A stretch of 64,000 bases of DNA from Chaetoceros tenuissimus (lineage: Eukaryota > Bacillariophyta > Thalassiosirophyceae > Chaetocerotales > Chaetocerotaceae). The position numbers were made by a program, and so were the translations under genes. The DNA is taken from NCBI GenBank assembly GCA_021927905.1, contig BLLK01000075.1, positions 248,001 through 312,000 on the forward strand, written 5' to 3'. The stretch's first letter is position 1. Each line of letters begins with the position of its first letter. Positions 51,801-61,381 of this stretch are shown in pieces. The notes beneath the pieces are model-generated. The model was not told where the DNA came from. It did no database searches and was given only the letters and a program-made list of their open reading frames with translations.

Positions 51801-52906
51801 CTGAAGGAAGTGATAAGGTTGATTCTGGTAGTAAAGGTTCTAAGTCAGGAAAAGAACCATCTAAAGGTCCTAGTTGCGAATCTGTTAGATGCACAGTACC
51901 CAAATTAGCTCCAAATTTTTGTCAGAAGGGAGAAAGACCGAGAACTATTAAGGAAAAAGGTACATGTTGTACTATATATAGCTTTGAATGTGTACCTGTG
52001 TCTGAAGCGCCAACTACTTCGAACAAGAAAGGCAAGTCTAATAAAAGCAAAAACTCGGGAAAAGAACCTTCCAAAGGTCCTCCACCATCCAAACTCCCTC
52101 CTCCGTCAAAGCTGTGTAAATCTACCAAGTGTACATCTCCACCAACGATTGCACCAACGCCTGCTCCAACAAGACTGATACTGCCTGCTCCGTCCGCATC
52201 AAAGCTTCCAAAAGTTCCAAATTGCAAACTCATCACATGTAAAATGCTTGTGCCCCCACCCCAAGGGTTTTGTGAAAAGGGAGAAACTTTAAAGCGTATT
52301 ATAGAAGATGGTAAATGCTGTCCTAGCTATAAATGCATAACAGAGAAGCCTTCTTTCTCTTCTTCAAAGAAGTCCTCCTCTCCGAAGAAATCTCCAAAGA
52401 AGCCTTCACCAAAGTCTCAACAAAAGTCGAGTTCTCCAAAGAAGTCTTCTTCTACGAAGTCTAATTCTCAAAAGAAAGCTTCTTCACCGAAGGGTAAGCC
52501 TACTTCTCCAAAGAACAAGCCATCTACTCCTTCTTCAAAGCCTTTACCTCCAATTGCCACATCAAAGGGACACAATATTTTCGATCATGAAACTTTTGAC
52601 AAGCTATGTGTAGAAGCCAGATCTTACAAGTTCAGACTTCAGAACGGAAACATGAGAAGATGTTCCTACATCACCAAAAGGGATACCAAGGCTCGCCAAG
52701 ACATGTATTGCAAGGGTGAGACTGCTAAAGAATGTTGCAAAGCTTGTAAAGTCAAAAAGTGCGAAGATAAGAGCGATTTCAAATTCCAACTCAAGAATGG
52801 TAAATCAACCACTTGTTCATGGTTTAAGAAGGGCAAATCAGGCAGAAGAAAGGCAATGTACTGTCACGGAAAGGTGAAGAGAAAGTGTTGTGAGGCATGT
52901 GCGTAA
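48863..52906 (+). CDS. Silaffin-like secreted Ser/Lys/Pro-rich protein with Cys-rich C-terminus
   Basis: 1,347 residues from an ATG at 48863. A signal peptide (ALRVLALIAASLLSATA) leads to a Pro/Lys/Val repeat (PKPVPKPNVKAPPP). Five long repeats follow (near 49350, 49840, 50225, 50870 and 51375), each with a Ser/Thr/Pro segment (ATSAPTLSTSPSVS), a KxxK cluster (KGKSSKSTKSGKEPSKG), a Pro stretch with CKSTKC, and many SSKKSSPKS units. Two VWC-like Cys domains lie at about 1005-1046 and 1121-1160 (each ending in CC and a last Cys). The C-terminus (1249-1347) is two copies of a diatom module ending YC...CCxAC. Known: silaffins are secreted, Ser-phosphorylated, polyamine-modified and carry spaced-Lys clusters that direct them to silica. 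A biosilica role is inferred from this likeness only. Confidence 0.75.
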   Translation: MKALRVLALIAASLLSATALPPPKPKPNVKAPKPVPKPVPKPPVLKPYHREPVPRPVPKPNVKAPPPKSKPNVKAPPVPKPVPKPPVPKPYHREPVPRPVPKPNVKAPPVPQPVPKPNVKAPPPKSKPNTNAKSPKAPSSKQKPTANKSFKDSKSGKSSSTKGSKSGKATSAPTLSTSPSVSANPSAVPTTSMMPTVSDAPTTSNKKGKSSKSTKSGKEPSKGPPPSKLPPPSKLCKSTKCTSPKSNSSKKSSPKSNSSKKSSPKSSSPKKSSSLKSKSNSSKKSSPKSNSSKKSQPKSSSPKKSSSPKSKSTKSSKSNKSDSGKSSKSGKATSAPTLSTSPSVSVNPSVDPTTSMMPTVSDAPTTSNKKGKSSKSTKSGKEPSKGPPPSKLPPPSKLCKSTKCTSPKSNSSKKSSPKSNSSKKSQPKSSSPKKSSSPKSKSTKSSKSNKSDSGKSSKSGKATSAPTLSTSPSVSVNPSVDPTTSMMPTVSDAPTTSNKKGKSSKSTKSGKEPSKGPPPSKLPPPSKLCKSTKCTSPKSNSSKKSSPKSNSSKKSTSLKSSSSKKSSSPKSNSSKKSSPKSSSPKKSSSLKSKSNSSKKSSPKSNSSKKSSPKSSSPKKSSSLKSKSNSSKKSSPNSNSSKKSQPKSSSPKKSSSPKSKSTKSSKSNKSDSGKSSKSGKATSAPTLSTSPSVSVNPSVDPTTSMMPTVSDAPTTSNKKGKSSKSTKSGKEPSKGPPPSKLPPPSKLCKSTKCTSPKSNSNSSKKSSPKSNSSKKSSPKSSSPKKSSSLKSKSNSSKKSSPKSNSSKKSQPKSSSPKKSSSPKSKSTKSSKSNKSDSGKSSKSGKATSAPTLSTSPSVSVNPSVDPTTSMMPTVSDAPTTSNKKGKSTKSSKSNKSGSGKGNKSGKATSSPTVTSSPSLTTSPSAIPTTSMMPTVSDAPTTSNKKGKSSKSSKSITSPSKGKQIKSPKGSDMVPTGSSKSSEGSDKVDSGSKGSKSGKEPSKGPSCESVRCTVPKLAPNFCQKGERPRTIKEKGTCCTIYSFECVPVSEAPTTSNKKGKSNKSKNSGKEPSKGPPPSKLPPPSKLCKSTKCTSPPTIAPTPAPTRLILPAPSASKLPKVPNCKLITCKMLVPPPQGFCEKGETLKRIIEDGKCCPSYKCITEKPSFSSSKKSSSPKKSPKKPSPKSQQKSSSPKKSSSTKSNSQKKASSPKGKPTSPKNKPSTPSSKPLPPIATSKGHNIFDHETFDKLCVEARSYKFRLQNGNMRRCSYITKRDTKARQDMYCKGETAKECCKACKVKKCEDKSDFKFQLKNGKSTTCSWFKKGKSGRRKAMYCHGKVKRKCCEACA

Positions 52907-53008
52907 AAGACAAGCGATTATGAAGAAAAAAGAAAAATACTTACATGTTAAAAATCAAAGAAGCAATTTATATGTATATACCTTACTTCTTGTATCTGAT
53001 GTAACGCA

Positions 53009-56000
53009 ACTACATCGAATAAGAAAGGCAAGTCTAGTAAAAGCACTAAGTCGGGAAAAGAACCCTCCAAAGGTCCTCCACCATCCAAACTCCCTCCTCC
53101 GTCCAAGTTGTGTAAATCTACAAAGTGTACATCTCCGAAGTCTAATTCACCAAAGTCTAATTCTCCAAAGAAGTCTTCTTCTCTGAAGTCTAATTCATCA
53201 AAGAAGTCTTCACCAAATTCTAATTCTTCGAAGAAGTCTTCACCAAAGTCGAGTTCTCCAAAGAAGTCTTCTTCTCTGAAGTCTAAGTCTACTAAAAGCT
53301 CAAAGTCAAACAAATCTGATTCCGGAAAAAGCAGTAAATCTGGAAAGGCAACCTCTGCTCCTACTTTAAGTACCAGTCCTTCTGTTTCAGTCAATCCTTC
53401 AGTAGACCCAACTACTAGTATGATGCCGACTGTGTCTGATGCGCCAACTACATCGAATAAGAAAGGCAAGTCTAGTAAAAGCACTAAGTCGGGAAAAGAA
53501 CCCTCCAAAGGTCCTCCACCATCCAAACTCCCTCCTCCGTCCAAGTTGTGTAAATCTACAAAGTGTACATCTCCGAAGTCTAATTCTAATTCATCAAAGA
53601 AGTCTTCACCAAAGTCTAATTCTTCGAAGAAGTCTTCACCAAAGTCGAGTTCTCCAAAGAAGTCTTCTTCTCTGAAGTCTAAGTCTAATTCATCAAAGAA
53701 GTCTTCACCAAAGTCTAATTCTTCGAAGAAGTCTCAACCAAAGTCGAGTTCTCCAAAGAAGTCTTCTTCACCAAAGTCTAAGTCTACTAAAAGCTCAAAG
53801 TCAAACAAATCTGATTCCGGAAAAAGCAGTAAATCTGGAAAGGCAACCTCTGCTCCTACTTTAAGTACCAGTCCTTCTGTTTCAGTCAATCCTTCAGTAG
53901 ACCCAACTACTAGTATGATGCCGACTGTGTCTGATGCGCCAACTACATCGAATAAGAAAGGCAAGAAAAGCACTGTCGGGAAAAGAACCTCCAAGGGTCC
54001 TCCTCCACCATCCAAACTCCCTCCTCCGTCCAAGTTGCAAATCTACAAAGTGTACACTCGAAGTCTAATTCTCAAAGAAGTCTTCAACAAAGTCTAATTT
54101 CGAAGAAGTCTACTTCTCTGAAGTCAAGTTCTTCGAAGAAGTCTTCTTCACCAAAGTCTAATTCTTCGAAGAAGTCTTCACCAAAGTCGAGTTCTCCAAA
54201 GAAGTCTTCTTCTCTGAAGTCTAAGTCTAATTCATCAAAGAAGTCTTCACCAAAGTCTAATTCTTCGAAGAAGTCTTCACCAAAGTCGAGTTCTCCAAAG
54301 AAGTCTTCTTCTCTGAAGTCTAAGTCTAATTCATCAAAGAAGTCTTCACCAAATTCTAATTCTTCGAAGAAGTCTCAACCAAAGTCGAGTTCTCCAAAGA
54401 AGTCTTCTTCTCCAAAGTCTAAGTCTACTAAAAGCTCAAAGTCAAACAAATCTGATTCCGGAAAAAGCAGTAAATCTGGAAAGGCAACCTCTGCTCCTAC
54501 TTTAAGTACCAGTCCTTCTGTTTCAGTCAATCCTTCAGTAGACCCAACTACTAGTATGATGCCGACTGTGTCTGATGCGCCAACTACATCGAATAAGAAA
54601 GGCAAGTCTAGTAAAAGCACTAAGTCGGGAAAAGAACCCTCCAAAGGTCCTCCACCATCCAAACTCCCTCCTCCGTCCAAGTTGTGTAAATCTACAAAGT
54701 GTACATCTCCGAAGTCTAATTCTAATTCATCAAAGAAGTCTTCACCAAAGTCTAATTCTTCGAAGAAGTCTTCACCAAAGTCGAGTTCTCCAAAGAAGTC
54801 TTCTTCTCTGAAGTCTAAGTCTAATTCATCAAAGAAGTCTTCACCAAAGTCTAATTCTTCGAAGAAGTCTCAACCAAAGTCGAGTTCTCCAAAGAAGTCT
54901 TCTTCTCCAAAGTCTAAGTCTACTAAAAGCTCAAAGTCAAACAAATCTGATTCCGGAAAAAGCAGTAAATCTGGAAAGGCAACCTCTGCTCCTACTTTAA
55001 GTACCAGTCCTTCTGTTTCAGTCAATCCTTCAGTAGACCCAACTACTAGTATGATGCCGACTGTGTCTGATGCGCCAACTACATCGAACAAGAAAGGAAA
55101 GTCCACTAAAAGCTCAAAGTCAAACAAATCTGGTTCCGGAAAAGGCAATAAATCTGGAAAGGCAACATCTTCTCCTACTGTTACATCTTCTCCTTCTCTT
55201 ACTACAAGTCCTTCAGCGATCCCTACTACTAGTATGATGCCGACTGTGTCTGATGCGCCAACTACATCGAACAAGAAAGGCAAGTCCAGTAAAAGCTCCA
55301 AAAGTATTACGAGTCCGTCGAAAGGGAAACAAATCAAAAGCCCAAAAGGAAGTGATATGGTTCCTACTGGTTCTTCCAAAAGCTCTGAAGGAAGTGATAA
55401 GGTTGATTCTGGTAGTAAAGGTTCTAAGTCAGGAAAAGAACCATCTAAAGGTCCTAGTTGCGAATCTGTTAGATGCACAGTACCCAAATTAGCTCCAAAT
55501 TTTTGTCAGAAGGGAGAAAGACCGAGAACTATTAAGGAAAAAGGTACATGTTGTACTATATATAGCTTTGAATGTGTACCTGTGTCTGAAGCGCCAACTA
55601 CTTCGAACAAGAAAGGCAAGTCTAATAAAAGCAAAAACTCGGGAAAAGAACCTTCCAAAGGTCCTCCACCATCCAAACTCCCTCCTCCGTCAAAGCTGTG
55701 TAAATCTACCAAGTGTACATCTCCACCAACGATTGCACCAACGCCTGCTCCAACAAGACTGATACTGCCTGCTCCGTCCGCATCAAAGCTTCCAAAAGTT
55801 CCAAATTGCAAACTCATCACATGTAAAATGCTTGTGCCCCCACCCCAAGGGTTTTGTGAAAAGGGAGAAACTTTAAAGCGTATTATAGAAGATGGTAAAT
55901 GCTGTCCTAGCTATAAATGCATAACAGAGAAGCCTTCTTTCTCTTCTTCAAAGAAGTCCTCCTCTCCGAAGAAATCTCCAAAGAAGCCTTCACCAAAGTC

Positions 56001-56490
56001 TCAACAAAAGTCGAGTTCTCCAAAGAAGTCTTCTTCTACGAAGTCTAATTCTCAAAAGAAAGCTTCTTCACCGAAGGGTAAGCCTACTTCTCCAAAGAAC
56101 AAGCCATCTACTCCTTCTTCAAAGCCTTTACCTCCAATTGCCACATCAAAGGGACACAATATTTTCGATCATGAAACTTTTGACAAGCTATGTGTAGAAG
56201 CCAGATCTTACAAGTTCAGACTTGAGAACGGAAACATGAGAAGATGTTCCTACATCACCAAAAGGGATACCAAGGCTCGCCAAGACATGTATTGCAAGGG
56301 TGAGACTGCTAAAGAATGTTGCAAAGCTTGTAAAGTCAAAAAGTGCGAAGATAAGAGCGATTTCAAATTCCAACTCAAGAATGGTAAATCAACCACTTGT
56401 TCATGGTTTAAGAAGGGCAAATCAGGCAGAAGAAAGGCAATGTACTGTCACGGAAAGGTGAAGAGAAAGTGTTGTGAGGCATGTGCGTAA
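53009..56490 (+). pseudogene. 5'-truncated tandem copy of the silaffin-like gene
   Basis: Copy 1's 3' flank (52907-53008) runs directly into the middle of a repeat unit at 53009, so this copy has no signal peptide or start. The order of repeat units then parallels copy 1. Near 53965-54100 several small deletions shift the frame. From 54556 the frame is open again to 56490, and the Cys-rich C-terminus is the same as in copy 1 except for one residue seen (RLQNG versus RLENG). The 3' flank 56491-56592 repeats 52907-53008. It is either a very recent unequal crossover or an assembly artefact in a long repeat. Confidence 0.75.
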
Positions 56491-56630
56491 AAGACAAGCG
56501 ATTATGAAGAAAAAAGAAAAATACTTACATGTTAAAAATCAAAGAAGCAATTTATATGTATATACCTTACTTCTTGTATCTGATGTAACGTATGAATAGA
56601 AGGATTTACAAATTTGAAATGGATTTATAT

Positions 56631-56717
56631 GCGTTTAAGAAGGGCAAGTCACACAGAAGAAAGGCAAAGTACTGTAATGCAAAGGTGAAGCGAAAGTGTT
56701 GTGAGGCATGTGCGTGA
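56631..56717 (+). pseudogene. Relic of a third silaffin-like C-terminus
   Basis: 28 codons read AFKKGKSHRRKAKYC and then KVKRKCCEACA before a stop, matching the last residues of the copies ending at 52906 and 56490 with several changes. No further homology upstream, so it is an older remnant. Confidence 0.75.
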
Positions 56718-57224
56718 ACGATGTGAAGCAAGTTGAAGTAAGATAATATATGTAAAGTTATACCTACATTTCTTGACGTGTGATCGGATTCATAGATCGG
56801 ATTCAGAAACATAGATTTTGGATATTGATCAAAATGGATATGTTGTTTCTGAATGTCATTGAAGGAAATAGCTTGTTACCTGCATCATCTACAATTGAAC
56901 GACATTGAAAGAGCGATAATTTGTTGTTACTCCCCGGTATTGCTCATCTATTCTACAACACTTTTGAATTTTTTATTCATGACATTCATAGAGGCATATA
57001 CATCTTTTACAGTGCACGAGCACTGCATTAAATCTTATCTTCAAGAAAGAATAGCATGATTGTTTGTTTTTGGCAGATATCCACATCGCCTTTAAGGATT
57101 TTGTCAAGTAGTACCTCAACCTGAAAGCGACTCAACATTCTCACATTCATCAAAAGCAAAATCAGCTACATTTCCTATGACCCTCTTTCTTCCTCATTGG
57201 AAATGGCTGAGGTATTCTTCATTC
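56718..57224. other. Gene-free stretch
   Basis: About 500 bp after the silaffin relic. No convincing frame or repeat seen. Confidence 0.4.
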
Positions 57225-57345
57225 AGCCACACAATGCATACCCGATGTAGTTCACATTCTTGACCATTATTCAAGTTTTTGATCCATGTATTCACTTCTT
57301 GGTGCATGTCAAAAAATTCCTTCTCTGTCGTGGCTTCAATAACAT
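57225..57345 (-). pseudogene. 3' fragment of a leucine-rich-repeat gene
   Basis: The DNA matches the segment of the gene at 58234 around 58420-58500 (encoding the TWIKN...ELHRAC region), with several differences. It lies directly next to the hydrolase fragment. Confidence 0.55.
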
Positions 57346-57789
57346 CTTGGTGGTTTCAAATACGCCATCCAAACTAGATTCGAAATTCCACTAGTTCCAC
57401 TTGTCATGGTGAGCATCTCTTGAATAGTAATGTTTCTGCGTTCATCTGCACCGGAAACCTCGGTCCATAGTTCTTCTTTTGGAAATACATCTCCAAGAGT
57501 GGTGTCAAGATTGAGAAGACCATCATCTATCAAAATCCCAATCAAGAGTGAAATAATTGATTAGATTGGCTGGAATAGATGCGTCCACATCTTCTCTTGT
57601 ATAGGAAGCTACGACTTTGCCATGTTTAAGCACTAGCACTGTACGAATGTAAGGCTTTTTGCTAATGGATTCAAGCAACGTCTTATGTCCACTAGATTTG
57701 TTGATGTGTTTAACTTCTTTCAAATCTTGAGAAAGATCTAAAAGGTGACCGTTTGCTGATACCTGCGCAATACCGATCTCCCCTCTTCT
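57346..57789 (-). pseudogene. Fragment of the beta-lactamase-like hydrolase gene
   Basis: Nearly identical to 37640-38100: HLLDLSQDLKEVKHINKSS, LVLKHGKVVASY and, further on, TIQEMLTMTSGTSGI. A short deletion after SIPANL removes the SVTK nucleophile motif and shifts the frame. The C-terminal two-thirds of the gene are absent. It lies between two leucine-rich-repeat gene pieces. Confidence 0.8.
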
Positions 57790-57900
57790 TCATCATAGAT
57801 AAGAAAACCTCTCAACTCCGTTGTAAAAGAGAGTCTTCTTGCCTTTGTACATCCTCACTCCAGGAATTAAGCGCCGCCATTCTTCTGTCTGCACTCTCAT
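57790..57900 (-). pseudogene. 5' fragment of a leucine-rich-repeat gene fused to the hydrolase fragment
   Basis: From an ATG at 57900: MRVQTEEWRRLIPGVRMYKG, then KTLFYNGVERFSYL and two TGA codons; the same frame continues as hydrolase. The same junction occurs at 38070-38110, where the first codons are replaced by the hydrolase signal-peptide piece. Confidence 0.8.
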
Positions 57901-58233
57901 AGACTCAATAGACCTAGTGTTTTTTCTTGGTGTCCAAAAGATATGACCATATATCCATCCTATGATTAGGTAAATAGAAATCAAGGAAAGATTAGAGTCG
58001 AGTCCAGTCGTCAAAGGTGTCAGTTTATCAGTGTTCGGGTTCTCAAAATCTACTAACCGAACAGTGAAGAGAGAACTTAAAAAGTTTAGGAAAACTTGTG
58101 AATAGTCAATCTAATATAATTTGTTTGTTTTAAAAATAGAAAAGATTTTGAATATCTACCTATGTAAACTCCACATTCTATATTCATAGTAATTTTCTTA
58201 AAGTTAGTTTCGAATTAGATTTGAATTCATTTT

Positions 58234-59043
58234 TCAAACAGGCTCCCCCATCATCTCTGCAATGTATCGCTTTATCAGCTTGTGCTGGTCTATATCTGCG
58301 TACGGATTTGCTGCGAGATATTGTGCAGGAGTAATACCAAGTGCATTGGGAGCTTGAAAAGAACTGAGACCTTTCCGTCTTACTATTCCATAGACGATAT
58401 CCTCAATCGGGTTGAATGAAGAGCAAGCCCGATGCAGTTCATATTCCTCATTCATGTTTATGTTTTTAATCCAGGTATTCACTTCTTCTGCATTATAATC
58501 GTTATCGTGTCCATAAAATGGAGAAGCTTCAAACAGTTTGGTTCTTCTAATAACATCTTTTCCAAGTTCAAATACATTCCTACCAATAAGAGTGTGTTGA
58601 GGAACATGAAAGATGATAAACTCAGAACACCAGTTAAATGCCCAATTACAAATCTCTCGACACGATGGCGGAATGAAAATTGAAGTCAGAGAAACACAAG
58701 ATTGGAATGAATTTACACCAATAAACTCGAGAGTTTGCGAAAGCTTGACAAACTCAAGACTGATACAAGTACTGAAAGCCCCCCATTCAATTCTTCTGAC
58801 AGTATCACTCATGATTACCTTCTCGACATTCTTACAACTCCAGAAAGTCCAATCAGGAATCACTCTAACTCCTGGTAGCACTATAATGACTTTCCACGAA
58901 AGCCTCTCTTCTCGATTGTAGATGAGAGGATTTGTTCCATCTCCTTCCCTAAGTATCTCTCCATTGTAAAATAGAGTCTTCTTTCCTTTGTACATCCTCA
59001 CTCCGGGAATGAACCGCCGCCATTCTTCTGTCTGCACCCTCAT
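58234..59043 (-). CDS. BspA-like leucine-rich-repeat protein, paralogue
   Basis: 269 residues from an ATG at 59043, the same layout as the gene at 46458: MRVQTEEWRRFIPGVRMYKG, then LRR_5 repeats (VRVIPDWTFWSCKNVEKVIM, VRRIEWGAFSTCISLEFVKL, LEFIGVNSFQSCVSLTSIFI, ICNWAFNWCSEFIIF), and the C-terminal block ELHRACSSFNPIEDIVYGIV and ADIDQHKLIKRYIAEM. No signal peptide. It is the intact relative of the fragments at 57225-57900. Confidence 0.82.
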   Translation of the reverse strand: MRVQTEEWRRFIPGVRMYKGKKTLFYNGEILREGDGTNPLIYNREERLSWKVIIVLPGVRVIPDWTFWSCKNVEKVIMSDTVRRIEWGAFSTCISLEFVKLSQTLEFIGVNSFQSCVSLTSIFIPPSCREICNWAFNWCSEFIIFHVPQHTLIGRNVFELGKDVIRRTKLFEASPFYGHDNDYNAEEVNTWIKNINMNEEYELHRACSSFNPIEDIVYGIVRRKGLSSFQAPNALGITPAQYLAANPYADIDQHKLIKRYIAEMMGEPV

Positions 59044-59699
59044 ATTTTCAAACTAAATAGGTAATCGAGAGAGAGCTGCTATCAAATCTACAGTACATTC
59101 AAATCATGTCTGTTGTTAGTAGTGAACTTTGCATTGCATGTATATATCGTTGTCGACGCCAGGCTGGCGCCAAGATCAGAGTGAGGTCTGTCCGTCGAAA
59201 TTTTGTCGTCAAAAATCTAGTTTATGACTTTTCTCATGAAAATCTGTTCCGGAGTTTTTCATGAGAAGTGGCAAAATCCTCCACGATGGAAGCAAGTAAT
59301 TACACTGAAATGTTTCTCTGGATGCCAATATCAAAAGTAAAACTTGTTCAATTTTTTAGTTCGATACCTTCATCAATAACTATAACATCCATAGAATATG
59401 AATCCGAGTCGCAACTAAAAAATTGATCAAAAATTACCATATATATGGTCAATAGAAAATTGTCACAACTGAATCTATTCCATATATGTACTTTGTTTGA
59501 TACTTCAAAGCTTATTATTCCTTGTTTCTCTTTCAGAAATATTAATGTATAAATTTATGGTGTGAGTTGCTTCTGGAAGCATTTCAATTTTGTACTCAAA
59601 ACAAATAATACCTAATCGGATCAAGCTACGTAATATGCCGTAGATACTCTGATATGGATATTTATAATCGGCTAAATGACCTGATCGTGTCATGATCTA
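59044..59699. other. Gene-free stretch before the Ty3/gypsy element
   Basis: About 650 bp with no convincing gene. The left boundary of the retroelement, including its left long terminal repeat, may begin within this stretch but could not be fixed because the right repeat is outside the window. Confidence 0.4.
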
Positions 59700-59911
59700 G
59701 GCTATATTCTTATGATACAATAGCCCCTTCCGCGATAGAGTCTTGTTGAAGCAAAAGATACGGAGAAGCGTTGTGCTCTCTGTCGAGAAGCCAACGACCT
59801 CTTTTTAAGTAACTAATCTAATCACAATTAACTTACCCACTTAGATATCTTAGGCAGTGTTATATAACAGCCGGTGGATAGAATCCAACTACAACTACAA
59901 CTACAACTACA

Positions 59912-61207
59912 ATGAAGCTAGCGAAGGCCGCAAAGCACCTTAAGAAGCATACTGGCGAGAAGGAAGCTGGTATCACCGTGCAAATGAGGTTTGTTCCCCT
60001 CAAGTCTAAGGACGATGAAAAGGAACCAGAAACCGAAACCATTAGCGTAGCTATTGATGACAACGACCGTGTTGAGGGAGCCAACGAGCTCAAGTTAAAG
60101 GTCACAGTAATGACCAACCTCCACGGGCAAGGAGAGCAGTTCCTTGACAATCTCATCTCTTTGAGAAACGAGATCTTTGAATCCAAAGGCTGGGTCGACT
60201 ATCAATCACTGCGCCAAAGATTGGAGCATATTGCTAAATTCCTGAAAGGAATGGCGAGTAAGACTCTACACAAGGAGTTAAAGGACGCGAGAACCAAGTT
60301 CTTAAATCATTGTGGAGTAGATACTTCACTACCCAATGCCAACATCCATAAAACCAATGAGCAAGCCTTTGAGACATGGCTTAAGCGCCCTAACACCTTG
60401 GTGGATGGGGCATGGCTTGAAGTAGCTGACATAGCAAACGCAAATGCAGTAGAAGCTGCAAGAGTACAAGCGTTCCTCGAGTATGAACGCGCCATCATGT
60501 GGAACATCGGAAAGGTTCTATGGAAGGACCACGGCGAAGCCTACAAGAACCATTTTTACTATTTCATGCATCAAATCGTGAAGCTGTACGCAATGTCGGT
60601 GGAAGAATATGATTATACGATGAAGATGTACGCAGAGAGGCTTAAGCTGATGCAGCCTCCAAGCTTTAAAAAGTGTAAGACTTATGCAGAAGCAGACTGG
60701 ACGATCCAGGGAAAAGAAGTGGATGAAAGATGCATCCGTAGAGCAATCTTCCAAGGATTGCCTAAAAATTACCAAAAGAATTTGCGTAGTAACTACGAAC
60801 AAGATTGGTGCCAGATGGATGAGGCCACATTTGTATCTGCAATGGCGGATTGCGAGCTTGAAGACAGAGCTGAGCAAGAGGATAAGAAAGCTGAAGCTGA
60901 GAAGAACAAACAAATCAACAAGAAAAGAGGCAACTCTAACCAGCAAGGTGGAGGAAAGCATGGAAAACATAACGACGGAAAGAAATTCTGTAAGTGGTGC
61001 AAGAAAGCGAAGAGCAAGTTCTTCGACAATCATAATAGTGATGATTGTACCATGAAAGACAAATGGGAGAAACAAGGAAAGTTGGGGAACCAGAAGGAAC
61101 TCCACACCATTGAGTCCTTAGCGGCGACCCAAGAGAAACAAACTGCACTTCTTGACAAGCTCATCAAGAGAATTGACAGTGCTGACGACGATAACGGATC
61201 TGATTGA
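59912..61207 (+). CDS. Gag of the Ty3/gypsy element
   Basis: A 431-residue frame from an ATG at 59912. It is helical and Lys-rich with a zinc-knuckle-like FCKWCKKAK and NHNSDDC near residues 350-380. Its place before protease and reverse transcriptase supports the call. Fossil element part. Confidence 0.7.
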   Translation: MKLAKAAKHLKKHTGEKEAGITVQMRFVPLKSKDDEKEPETETISVAIDDNDRVEGANELKLKVTVMTNLHGQGEQFLDNLISLRNEIFESKGWVDYQSLRQRLEHIAKFLKGMASKTLHKELKDARTKFLNHCGVDTSLPNANIHKTNEQAFETWLKRPNTLVDGAWLEVADIANANAVEAARVQAFLEYERAIMWNIGKVLWKDHGEAYKNHFYYFMHQIVKLYAMSVEEYDYTMKMYAERLKLMQPPSFKKCKTYAEADWTIQGKEVDERCIRRAIFQGLPKNYQKNLRSNYEQDWCQMDEATFVSAMADCELEDRAEQEDKKAEAEKNKQINKKRGNSNQQGGGKHGKHNDGKKFCKWCKKAKSKFFDNHNSDDCTMKDKWEKQGKLGNQKELHTIESLAATQEKQTALLDKLIKRIDSADDDNGSD

Positions 61208-61381
61208 TTACACCAATCCGAATCGAAGTCAATACCGGACCATGTCCTTCCAGCCAGAAAGGTCGGTAAAAGTAGAATAACTAAAATAAAGAAAAGTTTA
61301 AAGAAGTTTTCCTTTTCTAGTAAATTCGATAGAAAGATTTCTAGACGTTTAAATAAACGTAAACTAACAAAATATAATCCC

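Noticed and set aside
49135-55820. Long open frames on the minus strand across the silaffin-like repeats
   Set aside because: They repeat in step with the plus-strand units and encode Asp/Leu/Gly-rich low-complexity sequence that follows from the Ser/Lys codons of the real strand. The plus strand has the signal peptide and Cys domains.
59700-59911. Exact left long terminal repeat and primer-binding site of the Ty3/gypsy element
   Set aside because: The right repeat is outside the window, and no clear tRNA-complementary site could be placed by eye.
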